DNA of 64,000 bases from Salipiger pentaromativorans (GTDB taxonomy: Bacteria > Pseudomonadota > Alphaproteobacteria > Rhodobacterales > Rhodobacteraceae): positions 1 to 64,000 of the forward strand of contig NZ_JAMDHK010000001.1 of assembly GCF_024721115.1 (NCBI RefSeq), written 5' to 3'. Shown here piece by piece: positions 37,457-47,740 of this stretch (its first letter is position 1; every line of letters starts with the position of its first letter). The notes beneath the pieces are model-generated. The model was given only the letters and a program-made list of their open reading frames with translations, did not search any database and had not been told where the DNA came from. The position numbers were made by a program, and so were the translations under genes.

Positions 37457-39241
37457 ATGAGCAGCGACAACGACAAGGGCGCCGGCAAGCGCCCGACCTG
37501 GCCCGGCGGCATCTCGGCCGTGCTGACCCAGATGGAGGGCCGGCGCGACGCGCTGAGCTATGCCGAAACCGAAGCGCCACCGCCCGCTGATCTCGCCCTC
37601 GCCCCGCTGGCGGATCAGATCGTCGCCGACCCCGACGACGACCCGGCCGAGGCGCCGCCCTTCCGCTCCTCCTACCACCGCAAGCGCCATGCGCTGCGCA
37701 AGGAGCTGACCGGCGAGACCGAGCTGGTCTTCCTCAACGGGCTGCTCATCGCGCATCTGCGCAAGCGCGACTTTCCCGCACATCTTCCGGCGCTGTTCCA
37801 GCGGCTCTGGGCCGAACAGGGTCCGCATCTGCTGGCCCGGCTCAACCCGCGCTGGCTGGTCTCCACCGTCACCACCTTCGGCGACCACGGCACAACCCCC
37901 ACCCAGCGCTCCGTGGGGCTGGCCCTCACCGTGCTCTTCGGCACGATGAAACTCTACGAATCCGAACGGCTCTATTCCGGGCTCACCGCCGACCGCCCCT
38001 TCCCGCTCGACCAGAAGGCCAAGGGCCCGCTGCCGCTGGAGATGGACGCCTATGCCATCGCCAATGGCGGGCTCGACGTGAACATGATCGGACGGCTCTG
38101 GACCGAGGCCGAGGACGACCCCGTCCTGCGCCCGCTCGCCCATCACCTGCTCGATCTGCTGATCCACGACGAGCACACGCTGTTCCGCCGCCTGATGACC
38201 ATGCGGAACCGCAAGGCCCGCAAGGAGGCAAAGGCCGCCCCCGCCGCCACGCCCGCCGCACGAGGCGACAACCCCGCCCCGGTCCCCGCCGCCCATCGCC
38301 GGCTCTCGCCCGAGACCCTGCGCTGGGGGCTCGTCTCCACCATCCGCGCGCCGCTGCCGCAGATCGCCCGCTTCGCCGCGCATCACCTCGAGCTGGGCGC
38401 CGAAGCCCTGCATCTCTATCTCGACAGCCCCGATCCCGGGGCCGAAGCCTTCCTCTCGCGTCATCCGCGCCTGCACATCACCCAATGCGATGCCGGCTAC
38501 TGGGAGGCCACGGGCAAGACCCGGATGGACGCCCACCAGCTCCGCCAGGCCCATAACGCCACCCGCTGCCTGCGCGCCGTGGCCGACAGCCTCGACTGGC
38601 TCGGCCATATCGACGTGGACGAATTCCTGCTGCCCGACCGCCCCGTCGCCCGGATCCTCGCCGATGTCTCGCCACGTCACGCGCTGGCCCGCATCGCCCC
38701 GGCAGAGGCGCTGGCCCGCGACGACGGCCCGCCACAGCATTTCAAGCTGACCCACCGCCACGCCGATCAGCCCAAGGCCGTCCTGCAAGACATCTACCCG
38801 ACCTTCGGTCTGCATCTTTACGGCGGCTTTCTCAGCCATACCTCGGGCAAGGTCTTTGCGCGCACCGGCATCCCCGACACCCGTCTCGGCATCCACACGA
38901 TGAAATATCACGGCGCCGACGCGACCAACCGCGCACGGCCCGCAGACATCCGCCTCGCCCATCTGCACGCCCCCTCCTGGGAGCATTTCCTGACCCACCT
39001 GAGCTTCCGGCGCGAAAAGGGATCTTACCGGCCGCGCTCCGAGCGGGTCGAGATGGGTCAGGCCCAGCTCATCGCCTTTCTGGCAGAGGACGAGGGCGAG
39101 GCCGGTCTGCGCCTGCTCTTCGACGAGGTCTGCGCAGACACCCCCGAGCTGCGCGCGCGGCTCGTCGCGCATGACATGCTGGTGAGCTGGCCCTTCGATC
39201 CCGACGCGGCGGTCGCCCGCGTCTTCGGGGCGCTGCCATGA
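37457..39241 (+). CDS. Two-domain protein: unknown N-terminal domain fused to Glyco_tranf_2_4 glycosyltransferase
   Basis: This 594-aa protein divides in two. Residues about 310-594 form a Glyco_tranf_2_4-like domain (family 92-like) with WGLVSTIRAPLPQIARFAAH and the DxD motif D386-V-D388 in GHIDVDEFLLP, which binds the metal and nucleotide sugar. Residues about 70-260 form a separate helical domain of unknown function (TELVFLNGLLIAHLRKRDFP), joined by an Ala/Pro-rich linker. The C-terminal half is clearly paralogous to the next gene. No signal peptide or membrane helix is visible, so it should act in the cytoplasm, perhaps on surface polysaccharide precursors. No strong ribosome site was seen. 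Confidence 0.82.
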   Translation: MSSDNDKGAGKRPTWPGGISAVLTQMEGRRDALSYAETEAPPPADLALAPLADQIVADPDDDPAEAPPFRSSYHRKRHALRKELTGETELVFLNGLLIAHLRKRDFPAHLPALFQRLWAEQGPHLLARLNPRWLVSTVTTFGDHGTTPTQRSVGLALTVLFGTMKLYESERLYSGLTADRPFPLDQKAKGPLPLEMDAYAIANGGLDVNMIGRLWTEAEDDPVLRPLAHHLLDLLIHDEHTLFRRLMTMRNRKARKEAKAAPAATPAARGDNPAPVPAAHRRLSPETLRWGLVSTIRAPLPQIARFAAHHLELGAEALHLYLDSPDPGAEAFLSRHPRLHITQCDAGYWEATGKTRMDAHQLRQAHNATRCLRAVADSLDWLGHIDVDEFLLPDRPVARILADVSPRHALARIAPAEALARDDGPPQHFKLTHRHADQPKAVLQDIYPTFGLHLYGGFLSHTSGKVFARTGIPDTRLGIHTMKYHGADATNRARPADIRLAHLHAPSWEHFLTHLSFRREKGSYRPRSERVEMGQAQLIAFLAEDEGEAGLRLLFDEVCADTPELRARLVAHDMLVSWPFDPDAAVARVFGALP

Positions 39242-40173
39242 CCCGCTGGGGCACCGTCACCACCACCAATGCCCCGCTGCCCGAGATCCTCGCCTTCGCC
39301 GCCTGGCATCTCGAACTGGGCGCCCACCGGATCTATCTCTATCTCGACGCCGACATGCCGGAGGCCGAGGCCGCGCTCTCGGCCCACCCCAAATGCCGGG
39401 TCTTCCGCACCGATGAGCGCTGGTGGGCGAAACGCAACGGCCGTCCCGCGAAACATCAGGCACGCCAGTCCGCCAACGCCCGCCACGCCAACAACCGCAA
39501 GCCCGAGACCGACTGGCTCGCCCATATCGACACCGATGAGTTCCTCCTGCCGGCCCGCCCCCTCGCCGACCAGCTTGCCGCGCTGCCGGCAGAGTGCCTC
39601 TGCGCCCGCGTGCGCCCGGTCGAGGCGCTGGCCCCGGCGGCGCCCGGAGACGAGACCGCGTTCAAGGCCTTCCATCTCGATCAGGCCGTCCGCCAGCAAG
39701 CCGCCGAGGCCTGCTTTCCCACCTGGGGCCGCCATCTCTCGGGCGGGTTCCTGTCGCATGTGGCGGGCAAGCTGTTCTTCCGCGCCGGCACCGCGGGGCT
39801 TCAGATCAAGATCCATAACGTGATCCTCGACGGGGTGCAGAATCCCGGCGAAGTCGCCCTGCCCGACACCGAGCTGGGCCATTTCCACGCCGCCGACTGG
39901 GCGCATTTCCTGCGCCTCTACCGGTTCCGTCTGGCGCAGGGCTCGTACCGGGCCGAACTGAAGCCGCAGGTCCGGCAAGCGGGCGCGGTCAATCTGCACG
40001 ACCTGTTCGCCACGATCGAAGCCTCCGGCGGAGAAGAGGCGCTGCGGCTCTTCCATGACGAGGTCTGCACCGCCACGCCGCAGCTTACCGGCAAGCTGGC
40101 CGAGCACGGGCTGCTGCGCCGCCGCCGCATGGACCTGCCGGCGCTGCGCCGGAAACATTTTCCCGAAGGCTGA
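39238..40173 (+). CDS. Glyco_tranf_2_4-type glycosyltransferase, paralogue of the preceding gene
   Basis: This 311-aa protein consists only of the transferase domain. WGTVTTTNAPLPEILAFAAW and HIDTDEFLLP (D98-T-D100) align with the C-terminal half of the upstream protein, as do GRHLSGGFLSHVAGK and LFHDEVC. The start overlaps the upstream stop as ATGA, so the two are co-translated. The pair looks like a tandem duplication in which one copy kept or gained an extra N-terminal domain. Confidence 0.85.
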   Translation: MTRWGTVTTTNAPLPEILAFAAWHLELGAHRIYLYLDADMPEAEAALSAHPKCRVFRTDERWWAKRNGRPAKHQARQSANARHANNRKPETDWLAHIDTDEFLLPARPLADQLAALPAECLCARVRPVEALAPAAPGDETAFKAFHLDQAVRQQAAEACFPTWGRHLSGGFLSHVAGKLFFRAGTAGLQIKIHNVILDGVQNPGEVALPDTELGHFHAADWAHFLRLYRFRLAQGSYRAELKPQVRQAGAVNLHDLFATIEASGGEEALRLFHDEVCTATPQLTGKLAEHGLLRRRRMDLPALRRKHFPEG

Positions 40174-40468
40174 CTCCCCGCCAGCCGCCCCGCATCGCCG
40201 GTCGAACCGCGCCGGATCTGGCTCAGAACCGCGTATAACCGAAACAATACCCACTCATCGTTGAGAAAAACGAAACAAAAACCGCTGATTGTCCCCTGAA
40301 ACCCACGATTTCTCTGCCAAATTGCCGCCCTGATTGACCTTTCCCCGGTGAGTCAGGTAAAAGCCGCGTCATCGGGATCGCAAATGCCAAGAACCGCAGG
40401 GCCAAACGGGCCCGATCCCTGACCAGATGCGCGGGCCAAGTCAGTGTCCGCACCCAACTCGGACACAC
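40174..40468. other. 295-bp leader region of the DEAD-box helicase gene
   Basis: It contains an AT-rich part (40230-40320) and a weak promoter-like TTGACC at 40334-40339, with GGTAAA about 17 bp downstream. The remaining 100 bp before the start codon could be an untranslated leader, as cold-regulated helicase genes often have. No gene is seen. Confidence 0.35.
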
Positions 40469-41854
<1,386 letters not shown>

Positions 41855-41916
41855 GGCCGGCGTTCCAAGCGTGGACTGTAAGCGCCGCTTACACCCGAGC
41901 TCCTTCCTCAGAAACG

Positions 41917-41940
41917 CAAAAGCGGGCCCGTAGGCCCGCT
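41917..41940 (-). terminator. Intrinsic terminator at the end of the ten-gene operon
   Basis: An 8-bp GC stem (AGCGGGCC/GGCCCGCT, loop CGTA) is followed on the minus strand by TTTT. It lies 23 bp beyond the stop of the ABC ATPase gene. It may also slow rightward transcripts from the helicase gene. Confidence 0.75.
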
Positions 41941-41962
41941 CTCTCGCTCTCTCTGGGAAACC

Positions 41963-43045
41963 TCAGTCCCGCAGCACCGCCATGCTGCTTTCCTCCCAGC
42001 CGATCCACACCGGCGCCTCGCCCACCGACTGGCCGGTGTCGGCATCGACATAGGCCTTGAGCGTCGCGCCCTGCGCCTCTTCCACCAGAAGATCCAGCGC
42101 CATGCGGCTGCCGAGGAAGGTCTTGCCGACCACCCTGCCCTGCACCGCATTCGCCGTCGCGGGGCGTTCGATGTGAAAGCCCAGCCGTTCCAGCCGCACC
42201 GAAGCGGTGATCGGCGTGCCCGCCTGCGGCACCCCGCCCGGCGCGTGGCCGCGCAGGGTCTGGCCGAACCAGTCCATCACCACCGCGCCGCCCTCGGTGC
42301 CGCGCAGCTCGCCGGTGAGCAGGTTGGTCTCGCCGATGAACTCCGCCACGAAACGCGAGGCGGGATGGAAATAAAGCTCTTCCGGCGTGCCGTCCTGCTC
42401 CACCTTGCCCTTGTTCATCACCACGATGCGGTCGGACATGGTCAGCGCCTCCTCCTGATCGTGGGTCACAAAGAAGAAGGTCTTGTTCGTGCGGCGCTGG
42501 ATGCTTTTCAGCTCCTGCTGAACCTGCCCGCGCAGCTTGGCGTCGAGCGCGCCCAGCGGCTCGTCGAGCAGCAGAAGCGCCGGATCGGGCGCCAGAGCCC
42601 GCGCCAGCGCCACCCGCTGCCGCTGCCCGCCCGAAAGCTGCGCCGGATAGCGGTCGCCATAGGCGTCGAGTTCGAGAAAGGACATGATCTCGTCCTGACG
42701 GCGGCGGATCTCGGTCTTGCTCATCCCCTTCAGCTCGAGCCCGAAGGCGATGTTCTGCTTCACCGTCATATGCGGGAAGAGCGCGTAATCCTGAAACACC
42801 ATGTTCACCTGGCGTTTCTCGGGCGGCAAGCGGGTCACATCCTTGCCGTCCAGGATCACCCGGCCGCTCGACGGCTGTTCGAACCCGCCGAGGATGCGCA
42901 GCGTGGTGGACTTGCCGCAGCCCGAGGGGCCGAGGAAGGTCACGAACTCGCCCCGCGCGATGTCGAGGGTGAGGTCGTTCAGCGCAACAGTATCGCCGAA
43001 CTGCTTGGAAACGTTCTGGATGCGGACGAGCGCGTCGGAGGTCAT
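41963..43045 (-). CDS. Spermidine/putrescine-type ABC transporter ATPase (PotA-like)
   Basis: This 360-aa ATPase has Walker A GPSGCGKST, signature LSGGQRQRVALARAL and Walker B LLLLDEPLGALD, plus a C-terminal TOBE domain (about 270-360). It begins 3 bp after the permease stop and is the last of ten genes read from 52510. PotA-type ATPases power import of polyamines, and relatives import opines or other amine compounds. The exact ligand here is unknown. Confidence 0.92.
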   Translation of the reverse strand: MTSDALVRIQNVSKQFGDTVALNDLTLDIARGEFVTFLGPSGCGKSTTLRILGGFEQPSSGRVILDGKDVTRLPPEKRQVNMVFQDYALFPHMTVKQNIAFGLELKGMSKTEIRRRQDEIMSFLELDAYGDRYPAQLSGGQRQRVALARALAPDPALLLLDEPLGALDAKLRGQVQQELKSIQRRTNKTFFFVTHDQEEALTMSDRIVVMNKGKVEQDGTPEELYFHPASRFVAEFIGETNLLTGELRGTEGGAVVMDWFGQTLRGHAPGGVPQAGTPITASVRLERLGFHIERPATANAVQGRVVGKTFLGSRMALDLLVEEAQGATLKAYVDADTGQSVGEAPVWIGWEESSMAVLRD

Positions 43046-43048
43046 GGC

Positions 43049-43834
43049 TCAGGATTCCTTGTTCATGCGGCGGGTGAAACGCTCGGCCCAGACGCCGACG
43101 ACGGCGGTCAGGACCAGCGCCGCCGTGGCGATGGCGTTGATCTCGGGCGACATGCCCGATTTCAGCTTGGCGAAGATCAGCACCGGCAGGGTCGGCTCGT
43201 AGCCGCCGAGGAAGAAGGAGCGGACGAAATCGTCGAAGCTGAGCAGCAGGCAGAAGATGCTGGCCCCCATGATCGCGGGGATCAGATAGGGCAGCGTGAT
43301 GCGTAGGAAGGCGATCAGCGGGTCGGCGCCCAGATCCCGCGCCGCCTCGATCTGGCTTTTCGGCAGGGTCGAGAGCCGCGCCATCACCACCAGCACCACA
43401 AAGGGCACGTTGTGCACCGCGTGGGACCAGACGATGGCTCCCATGCCGGGCTCGATCCCGAGATAGCGCGCATAGATGCGGAAGGCGATGGCCGAGATGA
43501 TGCCGGGGATCAGCGCCGGCAGCACGGTCAGCCCGAAGATCGCCGCCCGGCCCCAGAACTTGCGCCCCTCCAGCAGCACCGCGATCCAGGTGCCGACAAA
43601 GACCGAGATCAGCGTCGACAGCACCGCGATCGCCACCGAATAGGCGAAGGCGGAAATCACCTCGGCATTCTCGAAGATGCCCATATACCACTCCAGCGTA
43701 TAGGAGCGGATCGGGAAACCGATGAACTTGCTGTCCTTGAAGCCCATCAGCACCATGAGCACCAGCGGCACGAAGACATAAGCCACAAAGGCCCAGTAGG
43801 TGCAGGAGAGCAGAATGCGGTTGCCGCGGGTCAT
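43049..43834 (-). CDS. ABC transporter permease (PotC-like)
   Basis: This 261-aa permease has six helices and the EAA loop IEAARDLGADPLIAFLRITL. The N-terminal VPLVLMVLMGFKDSKF is typical of PotC. The start at 43834 overlaps the PotB-like stop as ATGA. Confidence 0.92.
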   Translation of the reverse strand: MTRGNRILLSCTYWAFVAYVFVPLVLMVLMGFKDSKFIGFPIRSYTLEWYMGIFENAEVISAFAYSVAIAVLSTLISVFVGTWIAVLLEGRKFWGRAAIFGLTVLPALIPGIISAIAFRIYARYLGIEPGMGAIVWSHAVHNVPFVVLVVMARLSTLPKSQIEAARDLGADPLIAFLRITLPYLIPAIMGASIFCLLLSFDDFVRSFFLGGYEPTLPVLIFAKLKSGMSPEINAIATAALVLTAVVGVWAERFTRRMNKES

Positions 43835-44817
43835 TTTCTCTCTCCTTTGCGCAGGCCGGTCATGAATTTCTGGAACAGCGTCGTGAGGATCAGCGCCGCA
43901 AGGAACATGATCACCGCAAAGGCCGCCCCCGTGGGCCATTCATCGCCCGCGACATGGAAGAACCCGGCGATGGTCTCGGCAAAGACCGTGGTCGAGGGCC
44001 CGCCCAGCAGCACCGGCGTGGCGTAGAACCCCGTCGAGATCAGGAAGACCAGCGTACAGCCCGAGGAGATCCCCTCGATGGTGAGCGGCAGCGTCACCCG
44101 GCGGAACCGCGTCCAGGCGCCGGCGCCCAGGTCGGCCGCAGCCTCGTTCAGCGATTTCGGCAGCTTTTCCAGCGCCGAATAGAGCGGCAACAGCATGTAA
44201 AGCGCGGTCAGATAGACGATGCCGACGCCCATGGAGAAGCTTGTGTACATGAAGGGGATGGGCCGGTCGATCAGCCCCAGCCATTTCAGCGCGAGGTTCA
44301 CGGCGCCGGTATTGCCCAGCAGGATCATGATCGCATAGGTGCGCACGATCTCGCCCACCCAGAAGGGAATGAGCAGCATCAGAAGCAGCAGCATGCGGTT
44401 CTTGGGGCTGACATGGCGCGCGAGGAAATAGGCCACCGGATAGGTCAGGACCAGCGTGCAGAGCGTGAAGACGAAGGCGAACCCCAGCGTGCGGAAGAAC
44501 GGCATCCAGAACAGCCGGTCGCCGAAGAAGCGCAGGTAATTGTCGAAGGTGAAATGCTGCTCGGTGCCCGCGGCGACCGGATAGGCATCGGTCAGCGAGA
44601 CGCGGAGCATTTGCAGCATCGGACCCAGATGCTGGGTCAGCACCCAGAGCACGGGCAAGGCGGCAAGGATCAGGAACTGGCGGCGCGGCGTGGCGGTCGC
44701 AAGCTGCACCAGTGCCCGGTACGGCGCCCAGGAAGCCAGCCGGCCCCAGAAGGTGCGGTCGCTTCCCGTTGCCGGGACGGCACCGCGGTCTTCGCGCGCG
44801 GATGCGTCATAGGTCAT
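43831..44817 (-). CDS. ABC transporter permease (PotB-like)
   Basis: This 328-aa permease has an extended hydrophilic N-terminus (about 40 residues) before six helices, and the EAA loop LNEAAADLGAGAWTRFRRVT. It pairs with the PotC-like protein. The gap of 75 bp to the binding-protein gene contains a stem-loop that may set relative expression. Confidence 0.92.
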   Translation of the reverse strand: MTYDASAREDRGAVPATGSDRTFWGRLASWAPYRALVQLATATPRRQFLILAALPVLWVLTQHLGPMLQMLRVSLTDAYPVAAGTEQHFTFDNYLRFFGDRLFWMPFFRTLGFAFVFTLCTLVLTYPVAYFLARHVSPKNRMLLLLMLLIPFWVGEIVRTYAIMILLGNTGAVNLALKWLGLIDRPIPFMYTSFSMGVGIVYLTALYMLLPLYSALEKLPKSLNEAAADLGAGAWTRFRRVTLPLTIEGISSGCTLVFLISTGFYATPVLLGGPSTTVFAETIAGFFHVAGDEWPTGAAFAVIMFLAALILTTLFQKFMTGLRKGERK

Positions 44818-44846
44818 GGCAGACCCTTTCGAAAGGCGTGGCAGTG

Positions 44847-44875
44847 GCCCTGCCCGCGTCTTGCGCGGACAGGGC
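44847..44875 (-). other. Stem-loop in the potD-potB intergenic gap
   Basis: GCCCTG and CCGCG pair with CGCGG and CAGGGC around a TCTTG loop, with one mismatch between the two stem parts. Such hairpins after a binding-protein gene often stabilise or attenuate the message so that the binding protein is made in excess. Confidence 0.5.
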
Positions 44876-44892
44876 TTGAGGTCGTCTGGCGG

Positions 44893-45999
44893 TTACGCGG
44901 CCTTGATGGCTTCCACGGCCGGATCGACGAAGCCGTATTTCATCTCGTTGGCCTCGGCGCGGAAGAACTGGAGATTGGCCAGTTGCTCGTCCGGGAAAGA
45001 GGTCGACTTCTTCTCGAGATCGGTCAGATACTCCGACGCGCCCTTGTAGGTCGAGATGAACCCGCTCGCCTTGGTCATCGCCGCGCCGATCTCGGGATTG
45101 GCGAGGATGGCGTTCAGGAAGGTATAGGCGTTGTCCGGGTTCGGGCAGTTCTTGGCGATGTTGAACGTGTAGACAAAGCCGTAGGAGCCCTCTTTCGGGA
45201 TCGCCATGCCAAGCGGGAAGCCGTCGTTGATCAGCGCCGCCGCAGGGCCGTTCCAGCTATGGCCCAGCATGATGTCCTGGTTCACGAACATCTGCTGCAC
45301 CTCGGCGCCGCCATCGTAATATTTCCGCACCAGCGGCTTTTTCTCGATGAGAAAATCGCGGGCTTCCTTCACGATGGCCTCGGCCTTTTCCGGGTCGCCG
45401 AGATATTCGACCATATTGCCGTCATAGCCCTTCATCAGCATGACGATCGACATCATGTCCTGGATGATATAGGCGGTCTGGCCCTTGTATTTCTCGCTGA
45501 AGAGCGTGTCCCAGGTCTCGGCCTCTTCCGGCGTGACGTAATCGGTGTTGTAGGCCAGAACCTCCATGCCCGAGAGGATCGGCGCGCCCCATTTGTGGCC
45601 GTTGATCGTGGCCCAGTCGCTTTCCGAGAAGGTCGGGTTGATGTTGCCCCAGTTGCTCATCCGGTCGGTGTCGAGCGGCGCCAGAAGGTCGCTGTCGATG
45701 AATTGCAGGAAGCGGTGGCCCGCGACGGTCATGATGTCCACGGTCGGGTTCGGCGCCTCGGCGGCGAGCAGGCTGAACTGCTTGCCCTGGTCGTCCACCA
45801 GACGGATGTTGATCTTGATGCCGGTTTCGGCCTCGAACTGCTCCTTGAAAGCCGCCGGGACGAAATCGTTATAGGTCCAGATATTGACCTCGCCGCCCTG
45901 CGCGTGGGCACGGCGCAGATAGGCGGGGCTGGCAAGCGCCGCGCCGGTCATGGCGGCGGTGGTCAGCAGCTTCCGGCGGTTGAGAATGAGTTTGGTCAT
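44893..45999 (-). CDS. ABC transporter substrate-binding protein (PotD-like)
   Basis: This 368-aa extracellular binding protein has a Tat-like leader (NRRKLLTTAAMTGAALASPA) ending near RAHAQ. The mature part begins GGEVNIWTYNDFVPAAFKEQ, as in PotD/PotF and opine-binding relatives. GIKINIRLVDDQGKQ and GHSWNGPAAALIND are further family segments. It would capture the compound metabolised by the upstream enzymes and deliver it to the Pot-like permeases. Confidence 0.92.
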   Translation of the reverse strand: MTKLILNRRKLLTTAAMTGAALASPAYLRRAHAQGGEVNIWTYNDFVPAAFKEQFEAETGIKINIRLVDDQGKQFSLLAAEAPNPTVDIMTVAGHRFLQFIDSDLLAPLDTDRMSNWGNINPTFSESDWATINGHKWGAPILSGMEVLAYNTDYVTPEEAETWDTLFSEKYKGQTAYIIQDMMSIVMLMKGYDGNMVEYLGDPEKAEAIVKEARDFLIEKKPLVRKYYDGGAEVQQMFVNQDIMLGHSWNGPAAALINDGFPLGMAIPKEGSYGFVYTFNIAKNCPNPDNAYTFLNAILANPEIGAAMTKASGFISTYKGASEYLTDLEKKSTSFPDEQLANLQFFRAEANEMKYGFVDPAVEAIKAA

Positions 46000-46055
46000 T
46001 TTGCGCGTCTCCGTGTTGGATCGTTTTGTGTCGTCTGTTTGCCGTATCGTCGGGG

Positions 46056-47156
46056 TCACGACGCCGGTTCGGGCGTCTTCCGCAGCAGGCCGGTACGGGC
46101 GGCCTGGCACAGATCGTCGAGGCTGAAGCGGTCCAGCTCCAGCGCGTTCAAAAGCTCGTTTTCACGGGCGAAATCGCGGGCATACATGGCGGAAAAGATC
46201 TTGATCCCCGCTTCGTGCAGCTCCGCCGGGCGACCGGTGAGCCGCCCCAGAATGGCCGTCAGTTGCAGCCCGTAAGGCACATCCTCGGTGACATAGCGGC
46301 TGTCTGCGGTGGCAGGCCCGGTGCCGCCGTTGCCCTGCGCGTGCATCTGCTGGTTCATCTCCGAGATGGACGAGACCGGCACATGAAAGCTCAAGCTGAA
46401 ATGCTCGAAGATGGTCTTGGTCTTCAGCCCCAGCGCCTCGGCGATGGCCAGCCGCTCCAGATCCAGCGCCTCCAGCAGCGCCCCCACCTTGGGGGTGACG
46501 TTCTGGCCCTGGCTCCAGATCTCGCCCCGCTCCATGCGGGTGATGTTGCCAAGCGCGATGCCAAGGTGGTTCTGCGGGTTGAGATTGGATAGCGAGATCG
46601 CCAGCAGCCCGTCGCGCGGCACAAAGACATCGCCGAAGAGCATGGTGCAGATTGCACGGGCGCAGTCGCTGCGGGTCTCGGGCACGGTGCAGAGATCGAC
46701 CTTCTTGCGCACGGTGTTGACCTGCACGGAGGCGCCCTCGCCCCGCCGCCCGGTCACCACCGTGGTGCCCCAGGCGGTGACCGCCGCCTCGACGCCGCGC
46801 TCGGCGAGTTTCTGCATCAGATAGACGGCGCCCAGCGAGGCGTGCGAACTGATGAGGATGTGCTGGCCATCGCGGATATGCGGCGCCAGCGCGTCGAACA
46901 CCGCCTTGTGGCCATAGCCCGGCAGCGCGATCAGGAGGACGTCGTTTTCCTCGGCCAGTTGCTGCGCCGAGCTTGCCACGCGCGGATCGAACTGCGTTTC
47001 GATGGCCCCGGTGGCGGTCAGCAGCCCGTCCTGCAAAGCGGCGGTCGAGGCGCCCGAGGGCGACCACAGCATCGGGTCGTGGCCGTTCTGATGCAGCAGC
47101 GCCGCCGTGCCGAACGCGATGGAGCCCGCGCCCGCAATGCCGACCTTGGCGCTCAT
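46056..47156 (-). CDS. NAD/NADP-octopine/nopaline (opine) dehydrogenase-family protein
   Basis: This 366-aa protein has an N-terminal Rossmann fold with KVGIAGAGSIAFGTAALLHQ and a C-terminal octopine-DH helical domain. The conserved His of the family is in LNPQNHLGIALGN. Opine dehydrogenases interconvert an amino acid plus a 2-oxo acid with a secondary amine dicarboxylate. In a catabolic operon with an importer it could oxidatively split an imported opine-like compound. It overlaps the preceding AhpD-like gene as ATGA. Ketopantoate-reductase-like alternatives are less likely given the C-terminal domain. Confidence 0.82.
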   Translation of the reverse strand: MSAKVGIAGAGSIAFGTAALLHQNGHDPMLWSPSGASTAALQDGLLTATGAIETQFDPRVASSAQQLAEENDVLLIALPGYGHKAVFDALAPHIRDGQHILISSHASLGAVYLMQKLAERGVEAAVTAWGTTVVTGRRGEGASVQVNTVRKKVDLCTVPETRSDCARAICTMLFGDVFVPRDGLLAISLSNLNPQNHLGIALGNITRMERGEIWSQGQNVTPKVGALLEALDLERLAIAEALGLKTKTIFEHFSLSFHVPVSSISEMNQQMHAQGNGGTGPATADSRYVTEDVPYGLQLTAILGRLTGRPAELHEAGIKIFSAMYARDFARENELLNALELDRFSLDDLCQAARTGLLRKTPEPAS

Positions 47157-47740
47157 GCGGGCACCTCGTGGCGCACCGGATCGCCCAGCACATGCATCAG
47201 CCGGTTGGCCCAGCCGAACAGCGCCGCCGAAAGGATCAGGTCAAGAATTTCCTCGTCGCTGAGCCCCGCCTCGCGCAGCCCGGCCATATCCTCGGGCGTC
47301 GCATCGACCGGGCTTTCCGAGAGCTTGCGCGCAAAGTCGAAAATCGCGCGATTACGGGGGTTTAGATCGGCCTTCTCACCCTTTGCGAAAAGCTCTTCGG
47401 TGACAGACGTGTCCTTCTCCAGCTTGGCGTGGCGATCGGCATGCACGGCGGCGCAATAGATGCAGCGGTTGACCATGCTGGCGCCGATGGCGCCCAACTC
47501 GCGCTCGGCCCGGCTCATGCCGCCGGGGTCGTACATGATCGCGTTGAAGAGCGGCGAGCGCACCTTGAGGCTCTCCACGTCATGCGCCAGCGTCAGCACA
47601 TAGTCCGAGACCTTGGTGTTCGACGGCGTCACCTGAAGCGCATCGAGCTGCTCTTCGGTGGCCTCCTCCAGCTTCACCGGGGTGACACGCGGCTGCCAGT
47701 GCGGAACCTTGCGGGTGAACTTGTGAACGATCCGGCTCAT
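47153..47740 (-). CDS. AhpD-like peroxidase-related / carboxymuconolactone decarboxylase-family protein
   Basis: This 195-aa protein has an AhpD-type active site, CIYCAAVHADRHAKL (CxxC with a downstream His), in a helical CMD fold, preceded by RAERELGAIGASMVNR. Family members act as thiol peroxidases or reductases. It overlaps both neighbours by 4 bp, between another CMD-fold protein and the opine-dehydrogenase-like gene, which implies a joint role. It may protect against peroxide formed by the flavin monooxygenase, as a guess. Confidence 0.85.
   Translation of the reverse strand: MSRIVHKFTRKVPHWQPRVTPVKLEEATEEQLDALQVTPSNTKVSDYVLTLAHDVESLKVRSPLFNAIMYDPGGMSRAERELGAIGASMVNRCIYCAAVHADRHAKLEKDTSVTEELFAKGEKADLNPRNRAIFDFARKLSESPVDATPEDMAGLREAGLSDEEILDLILSAALFGWANRLMHVLGDPVRHEVPA

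Noticed and set aside
44893-45999. Firm polyamine specificity for the Pot-like importer
   Set aside because: The family covers polyamines, opines and other compounds; the enzyme context favours an opine-like ligand, so no potABCD symbols were assigned.
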